A DNA stretch of 64,000 bases from Omphalotus guepiniiformis (Eukaryota; Basidiomycota; Agaricomycetes; Agaricales; Omphalotaceae). The position numbers and the translations under genes were made by a program. The stretch spans positions 682,001 through 746,000 of the forward strand of contig JAQOOI010000019.1 in assembly GCA_028554645.1 (NCBI GenBank), given 5' to 3'. Under the pieces are notes generated by a model, which saw nothing but the letters and a program-made list of their open reading frames with translations, had not been told where the DNA came from and searched no databases. Position 1 is the stretch's first letter, and every line of letters begins with the position of its first letter. Shown piece by piece: positions 57,581-64,000 of the stretch.

Positions 57581-57965
57581 GACGCAGAAGGCGAACAGTA
57601 ACCACAGACCTAACGAGCAAACAGACACAGATCCGTATTCAAAAGAGGTAGAAGAGGGTACATCCATTGAATATTGAATGACTATAGTAAGAGGTCTTCT
57701 GGTGAGATATTAATGAACTACATGGGTAACTTGTTTTCTGATACTTACGAGTAGCGGGAAAGTTGCGCAAGCTTTCAAGGATATGTATACATACATCTGA
57801 AGGAAGGTTACGTATATGTAGGTGGCCTCGCCAATGCGTTGAGATCCACTGCAAACTAAATGTCCATCAGAACTTGATGAAACTTTCTCGTGATGATGCA
57901 TTACATACCGATGATAAACTCCTACTCCTACCTACTCATTAACAAAGCATGGATTGATTTGATTT
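57581..57965. other. Intergenic region
   Basis: 3' flank of the C2H2 gene. No gene seen. Confidence 0.45.
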
Positions 57966-58172
57966 TTAGACTTCCACCCGTATGAAGCTAGATGCCGGAA
58001 CGTCAACGGTTGAGATAAACATGAAGATGACAAGGAAATAGGAATTGCTACCATCTGCACTGCGGCATAGCTTGCTCTCGGCACTCATTATCGCAGAGTG
58101 TATGACAGGAATTTCATGATCTTGAGCTGGTTCATTCGACCGAAGCAAGTGCGAAATGTCTATGTCGGACAT
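57966..58172 (-). pseudogene. Fragment of an F-box-type protein N-terminus
   Basis: A 68-codon frame begins MSDIDISHLLRSNEPAQDHEIPVI. The pattern LLRSNEPxxDxEIPxIxxxI is common just before the F-box in basidiomycete F-box proteins. After about residue 35 it turns into an unrelated hydrophobic stretch and stops, with no F-box. It reads as a truncated copy, or a first exon whose partner is lost. Confidence 0.35.
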
Positions 58173-58757
58173 GTTGAGTCTTGAAAGCGGATTTCAAGCT
58201 CCTTCAGTCAGCGTTTTTCGCGCGTAAAAATGTTTCGGGCTCACGATGATCCTGGAATATCATATTTTTCCCTTGCAGTCAGTACGCAGACTAGTCTTGA
58301 GGCCTGTCGTGCTTGGAGCGTGTTAACAGCCCAGTTGCTTCGAGTGGATGAGAAGAAAAGACTGTATTATAAAATGTTAACCCCAGGGGTTTGCAATCTA
58401 CATGACTGATACCAAACAAGTTGGACAAGCAACACGTGCATTGAGTTATGTGCATAGCACGTAGATTTGGAAGATGTGTTCATCGAATGATCCATGATAG
58501 TTGCATTCATTACATTCATACTACATGCTACAGTGGTCATCAATAGTACCCGACCATTACCCTCAAACTATAAAATTAATGAAAAGTAGACCGTGATTTT
58601 GACATACAGGCGTCGCCACTGCTGAACTGAATTCACCATAATCGTCCACCCTCTTTGACGTCCTTTGCCGCCTGGTATAATACCTCCTCATATGCAGGAA
58701 TGAAGGCTTAACGCCCTCCTCTGGTTCGGAACCATCTAACGTCGCTTCTTCCGATCT
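58173..58757. other. Intergenic region
   Basis: Promoter side of the fragment at 57966-58172 and 3' flank of the RBM18-like gene. No gene or repeat. Confidence 0.45.
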
Positions 58758-60150
58758 TCACGTCTTCTTTCCCTCCTGCTCTTCCTCCAGTGTTTCTGGA
58801 GATTTCGCAGGTGTAGACCCAGAAGGCGTGTCTTTCTTCTTCACAATCTTCACCCCTAACAACTCTTTCCCTTTTGTCTTCCTCTTTGTCCCTGCGTCCA
58901 GAGGGACACTACTGCTGACACATGCGCCACTCGAAGGCGTCAGTCGTAATTTTTTGGGTGCCGGCTCCGCATTGGATAGAGGCGCAGGGCGTGTGGAAGA
59001 TGATGAGGTGGAAGAGACATAGGGAACAGAGGAACGAGATGACGGGGGGCCAGATTTCTGGAATGCAGCCTTCTGGTATATCGGCTGGGAATTAGAGGAA
59101 GGGGAGGACCGATAAGGTTGGAGTCCAGGCATCGTAGAGGGCGGCGGCTTCATGGGAAGAGAGGGATGAATCGGCAGCGTCGATGCTGACGTTGGAACGT
59201 CTGACCCAGACCTTGTCTGGGGTTTTGGTTTCGTAGCTTCCATTTGACGGAGCTTTGCTTCCATCAAAGCAATTTTATTTGAGGTTCTAGAATACGAGTC
59301 GCGTCAATGAGAGATACCAGACAGACATGGTCCTCGGGCTACACACCCGTCTTTATGTTTGCCTCCTGTTCCTGTCTTGAGCATGCTCAATGTCGTGGGC
59401 CGACCGGTTTCCATCATAGTCTTTCGTTGTCGCGAAGCGCCACCGTCAAGGTCAGGCGGTGCTTGATGGGCGTAAGTGACTATCAGTTTGCGACCATGCA
59501 GAAGTTTGTCGTGGGCCGAGGTTAGAGCTCTTTGGGCTTCCTGAAACAGGTAGTAGACTCATGGTAAGCAGCCAGCATGGTGGAGCAAAGGAGATAAGAG
59601 GAAGCGAAAGAGAGCGAGACCCCGGGTTCATACGGCTGATTATCTCAAGAATGAAAGAAAGGAATGATGATGGTGCGATAATTTTGTGTGTGTACGACGA
59701 CCCAAAAAATCAAGATAACCGGGGTGAGCTCTCATAACCAAAAAGCGGAAAGGAAAGCTCACGTCATTGCTCCCGTACTCGATAAAGGCATAACCTCTGG
59801 GCTTGCCTTTCAGCGCCCCCGCTTTGTGAAACAAGAAGTCCAACTTGGTTACTTTGCCGTACTTGGAAAACACTTGTAAAAGCGTGTATCTAACGCATAT
59901 ATCAGTACTGGGAGCCAAGCTCATACAAAGAGCGCACGTATTCGTCGACACCAGGATGGAGATTTCCTACAAACAGACGGTCTTTCAAGAGTTGACGAGA
60001 CGAAGTACCGGTAATGTGCACTGTCGGATTGGAAGTGCTGGACGTGTTCTCAGCATTCCTACTCGGGAAGGACAGTAAGTCAGAGATTGAACTGGTTTCC
60101 ATCTCAGTGACTTTGCCAGTATTTTCGCCATTCGGTACAGGGCTAGTCAT
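58758..60150 (-). CDS. RBM18: RNA-binding protein 18-like, single RRM
   Basis: Start MTSPVPNGENTG at 60150 (the frame upstream has no ATG); stop at 58758; several exons, about 340 residues. After a Ser/Thr-rich lead of about 50 residues comes one RRM: RNP2 in DRLFVGNLHPGVDEY, then FSKYGKVTKLDFLFHKAGALKGKPRGYAFIEYGS with RNP1, and EAQRALTSAHDKLLHGRKLIV. The wording FDFLFHKxGALxGxPRGYxFV is the hallmark of RBM18. The C-terminal half is low-complexity (Ser/Pro) with basic patches (APKKLRL, GTKRKTKGKELLGVKIVKKK). It is probably a nuclear RNA-binding protein. RBM18 function is poorly known; assignment rests on the RRM alone. Confidence 0.82.
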
Positions 60151-60810
60151 GATGGTTCTCGTTGTCAATCTCTCAGGTCTAAGTGCAGCGTTCTGCTCAG
60201 AAATGCCGGCTAGTAATGCTTGTCACGTGACATACCCGGCATTTGCCGAAAGTACCTTGCAACTAGCCAAAGCTGCAGCATTCGTTCGTTCTCAACTCTA
60301 CTTCCACTCGTTTCGCTCAAGGCCAGGTTCTGGATTCATAAAGGAATACGTATAACATCGAACCGTATGCGTCGGAATCGCATGAAATACACATATATCC
60401 TTCGCTAGTACTTTCAGCCGGGGACATCATCTATGAACCGGGTCCACTCCCTAGAAGTCCCTAGAGCGTGGTCAGAATTCAGTATGGTGATAATTGTCAG
60501 TGATTCTCTCCAAAATTGGACCTATTCAGTTGATCAAGGCCGCTTCCTTTCATGCAGAATTTACAAAAAGAACGAATTGCTGATGCCTACGCTGTGACTG
60601 TAAGCCGCGTCTACCGCTAGCGAACGTAATTTCAGAACTGGAGAGGTGCTGTCAATTGATAGGCAATATCTCATTCGACTTCGCCAATGAGGTCGACGCT
60701 GCAAGTTTCATCCGCAATATAATCCTCGACTATTGTACTCGTCCCTGGGAAGATGCAAGCATATAAAGACGACCCAGTGTCGAAGCCTTACAACTGCATT
60801 CACAAGCTCG
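60151..60810. promoter_or_regulatory. Divergent promoter of RBM18-like gene and A-T-R reductase
   Basis: 660 bp with no gene of its own. A TATA box (TATAAA) lies at 60762-60767, 44-49 bp before the reductase ATG at 60811. A GTCACGTGAC palindrome, containing an E-box CACGTG, lies at about 60222-60231, near the RBM18-like start. Confidence 0.5.
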
Positions 60811-63800
60811 ATGTCTTCCGCTGTACCTGTCTATCCATCTTTCGAACTGTCTTTGACCGATGTGCTCGATTTTCATAACGAGCATAATCCGGATTTCCCG
60901 GCGTTTGTGTATATAGAGGATGGCGCCAATAAAGCCACCGAAATCTCTTTTCGCGAGTATGTGCGGGCAATTCATCGCGTTGGAAAGGCAGTACTGGGAA
61001 ATCGTACCCCTTCCCACGAAGTTGTCGCGGTGATAGCTCAGGTGGATACGATTGTCTACCCGACGCTCGTTCTTGGACTACTGAAGGCAGGAATTACTGT
61101 GGGTCTTTGTTAACAGATTGTATGCTATGGTCTACTGACACTTTTACTCCAAAGCCGTTTCCTATCTCCCCACGAAACTCTCCAGTGGCAATCGTCCGGC
61201 TGATGCAAAACACGTCTGCCCATAGGCTTCTCACCACGCGTCAAACTCTGCAGGACCTCATTCAAAGTGTAGAATTTGAGTTTCAGTCAACGGATCCGTC
61301 TTTTGCCTTCATTGTCGAAGAAGTTCCACCTCTCCAAGAGATCTTCCCTAAACTTGGCAAAGAGTCTCTTGAAGATCCTTTCACTCCATTACCTTCCTAC
61401 GTATCTTCTGACACAGACATTGGCATGTTCCTGCATTCGTCGGGAAGTACTGGTCTTCCGAAAGCAATTCCGTTAACGTTTGCGTCTCTCAAGGACTACG
61501 CTGCGTCTAGTAAGTCAAATATCAATGGAACGCGCATACATGGGCCTGACTGGTATTTTAGCTGGAATCCAAGCTTACAGAGACTACTCGGTCACTCGCC
61601 AAGGCGTGATGGCTCTTCCTTCGTTCCACATGCTTGGTACTCACATGCAAATTCTCTTCGCGCTGTATACACCGGTCTCGAATGTGGTGTATCCTCCTGC
61701 GGTTTTACATCCTAGAGCTCTTCCGGTAATGCCCTCTCCCGACAACGTGATTTCGTATCTCCAACGAACGCACTGTGATGTGTTGATAAGCGTACCGACT
61801 TACCTCCAAATCTGGGCTAGTTCCCCCGAGACGATCGAAATCTTGAGCACTCTAAAAGCGGTCGTGCGTGTGTCCTCGAGAATCATTTTGAGTTGCTGAT
61901 CCCGATTCTGATGAAATTAGATCTATGCCGGCGGGCCACTGTCTCCTAAAACTGGCGACTATCTTGTTTCGCAAGGCGTGCATCTTCGTTCCTTGTACGG
62001 CGGAACGGAGTTCGGTGTCCCTACAGTGTTGAATCTCGACCCTTCAGTTGACAAAGATTGGAGGTATCTACACCTCTCCGACAGGGTGAAACCGAGGTGG
62101 GTGCCTCAAGGCGACGGAACATTTGAGCTGCACTTCCTGGTAAGGCATTATAGCTATTGAACGGGCATCATTTTATGAATTGACTTTGTGTTTGTGATTA
62201 GTCGTGCAACACGCACCACATGGGAGTTGAGAACCTGCCTGATGTCAAAGGTTACGCAACTCTGGATATCTTTGAGCCTCATCCGACGAACCCCAGTCAA
62301 TGGAAGATGTAAGGCTGTGCTTAATTGTGGACTCGGCTCGCTGCTCATTCTCCTTCCATAGCGTTGGTCGTGCTGACGATGTGTTGATTCACTCATCGGG
62401 CGAGAAGACCGTTCCAGGACCGATGGAAGCGATCATCAACTCAAGCTCCTTGTCAGTTTTAATTTTGCTGCAATGATTTTGCCTTGTCCTTGCTGATAAC
62501 CACAAAGGATTCAAGGAGCAATTATGTTTGGCCGCCAACGCGACCAAGCTGGGATTTTAATTGAGCCTGTTCCTGAATACAAAGTCGATACCAACGATCC
62601 CGTTCACGTCTCTGAATTCCGCAACAAAATATGGTACAATCGGTATTTTCGCGCAATTTACTTGACACTCACCTGAGATTGGCCTGTCCAGGGCTATTGT
62701 TGAGGAGGCAAACAAGATTGCCCCAACTTTCAGCAGAATCTTCAAAGAAATGATACTGATCACCTCCGTGGATAAGCCTCTTCCAAGAGTTGCCAAGGGT
62801 ACTTTGTCGAGGAAGGCTGCAATCAAACTTTATGAAGAGGAAATCAACAAACTGTGAGTTTTGTTCAAACTAAATCCATCCTATCCATGGTCTCTCACCA
62901 AATCTCCTTAGGTACGAAACGATAGAATCGCATTCGGGCGGTGAAACAGTAATTCCGCCTCGGAGCTGGTCAACCTCTGATCTACGAGAGTGGCTGTTGG
63001 TTCAAACGACTGACATTCTCTCCGAATCGGGAACAGCGCTCTCTTCAAGTTCTCGGGATATCTTTGAACAGGGTTTCGACAGGTGAGGTCATCGATCTCT
63101 TTCATATGGTGATCAAACTGACTGAGAGGATAAATGACCTCTGCTCAGTCTCTCGGCTACCATTCTTCGCCTGCGTATAACCAGCGCACTAAGTAAAGCT
63201 GAAGACCCTACAGTACGCGCAGTCGCTCAGCATTTCACGCAAATGACAATATACAGTCACTCGACTATCGATAGTCTCACGGCTTTCATCTTGAGTTCGA
63301 TTTCCGGTGAAGACGCGTCTAAAGACCACGCCGAAGCTATCGAGGAAATGATAGAGAAATACAGTCAAGGTCTTGACGCACCTCTACCAACAAACAACGG
63401 GTTCAACTTGATTGAGGAGAGTAACAAGACCGTGGTTCTTCTTACCGGCTCTACCGGAAATCTAGGCGCGCAACTGTTGGATTCTCTGTTACGGAACGAT
63501 TCAGTTGCTCAAGTGTATACCTTGAATCGGCCTTCGAACCGAATCTCTATGTTGGAAAGACACAAGGAACGATTCGAGGACAAAGCGTTGGACGTTGATT
63601 TGTTATCTTCGAAGAAGCTTGTGTACCTGGAGGGTGACAGTGCGCAGCCGAATCTCGGACTATCTGACGACATCATTTCCGAGGCAGGTTTTCATCCATA
63701 AGGGGAACCACCAACTAATTACTGACTTTCAATTTTTGCTGCAGCTGCGCGATAGATTGACCATGATCATACACAATGCTTGGAGATTAGACTTCAATCT

Positions 63801-64000
63801 CTTTCTGCCCTCTTTTGAGCCGAATGTCAGAGGCTCTCGTAACCTGATCGATCTGGCTCGTTCTAGTCGCCATGCCTCATCAATTCGGTATCTCTTCACG
63901 TCATCAATTGCCTCTGCCCAGTCTTGGGATGAGACGAAAGGGCCTTACCCTGAGGAACTTATGATGGACGCCAAATACGCTGTCGGCGGAGGGTACGGTG
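60811..64000 (+). CDS. NRPS-like carboxylic acid reductase (A-T-R), 3' end off the window
   Basis: Start MSSAVPVYPS at 60811; frame open at 64000, more than 900 residues visible over about ten exons. Order of domains: an adenylation domain with LHSSGSTGLPKAIPLT, MALPSFHMLGTH, YAGGPLSPKTGD, LYGGTEFGVPT and VGRADDVLIHSSGEKTVP; a carrier domain with the phosphopantetheine Ser in FEQGFDSLSATILRLRI; and a reductase domain opening with VVLLTGSTGNLGAQLLDSLL (NADPH Rossmann motif), then IRYLFTSSIASA. Such A-T-R enzymes activate a carboxylic acid with ATP, load it on the carrier arm and release an aldehyde. There is no condensation domain. It is 10 kb from the P450/MFS cluster with housekeeping genes between, so a shared pathway is only possible. 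Confidence 0.88.

Overview
The window is nuclear DNA of a filamentous basidiomycete, most likely an agaricomycete. The evidence is dense splicing with 45-60 nt GT-AG introns, a TET/JBP-like dioxygenase of the mushroom type, a basidiomycete-type Zn2Cys6 regulator, several cytochrome P450s, a DPH3 gene and an A-T-R carboxylic acid reductase. There is no bacterial, organellar or CRISPR-like content. Gene models below were spliced by eye from open frames and splice signals, so small exon boundaries are provisional.

Left part (1-12.3 kb), accessory DNA. A coiled-coil gene runs off the left edge. A threefold decayed repeat (about 2.03-2.65 kb) follows, then a roughly 1.1 kb LTR (3223-4348). The LTR carries two striking arrays: seven exact TGASTCA (AP-1/Gcn4-type) sites upstream of its TATA box, and about ten hairpins with a near-constant loop (AAGCATTTC) but different, still self-complementary stems downstream of it. 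Next comes a compact module: a truncated TET/JBP-like dioxygenase (4470-5899, minus), a serine/proline-rich unknown (6545-9146, minus) and three divergent unknown genes (9559-12277, plus). It resembles the cargo of fungal DNA transposons, but no transposase is visible.

Middle part (12.6-31.4 kb). An amino-acid transporter, a TauD-type dioxygenase with an 8-nt microexon, a 4.2 kb gene-poor stretch, a Zn2Cys6 regulator with unusually long introns and a possible second promoter, a small unknown gene and an aldo/keto reductase.

31.4-40 kb is a local duplication zone. Three paralogous 60-residue secreted cysteine-rich proteins (minus strand, four exons each including a 12-nt exon) are interleaved with two paralogous genes of unknown function.

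40-50.7 kb is a candidate metabolic cluster: P450, divergent P450, MFS exporter, third P450. Housekeeping and regulatory genes follow: DPH3, a membrane-anchored coiled-coil protein, an F-box protein, a C2H2 factor and an RBM18-like RNA-binding protein. An NRPS-like A-T-R reductase starts at 60811 and runs off the right edge. Whether it belongs with the P450 cluster cannot be told from sequence alone.
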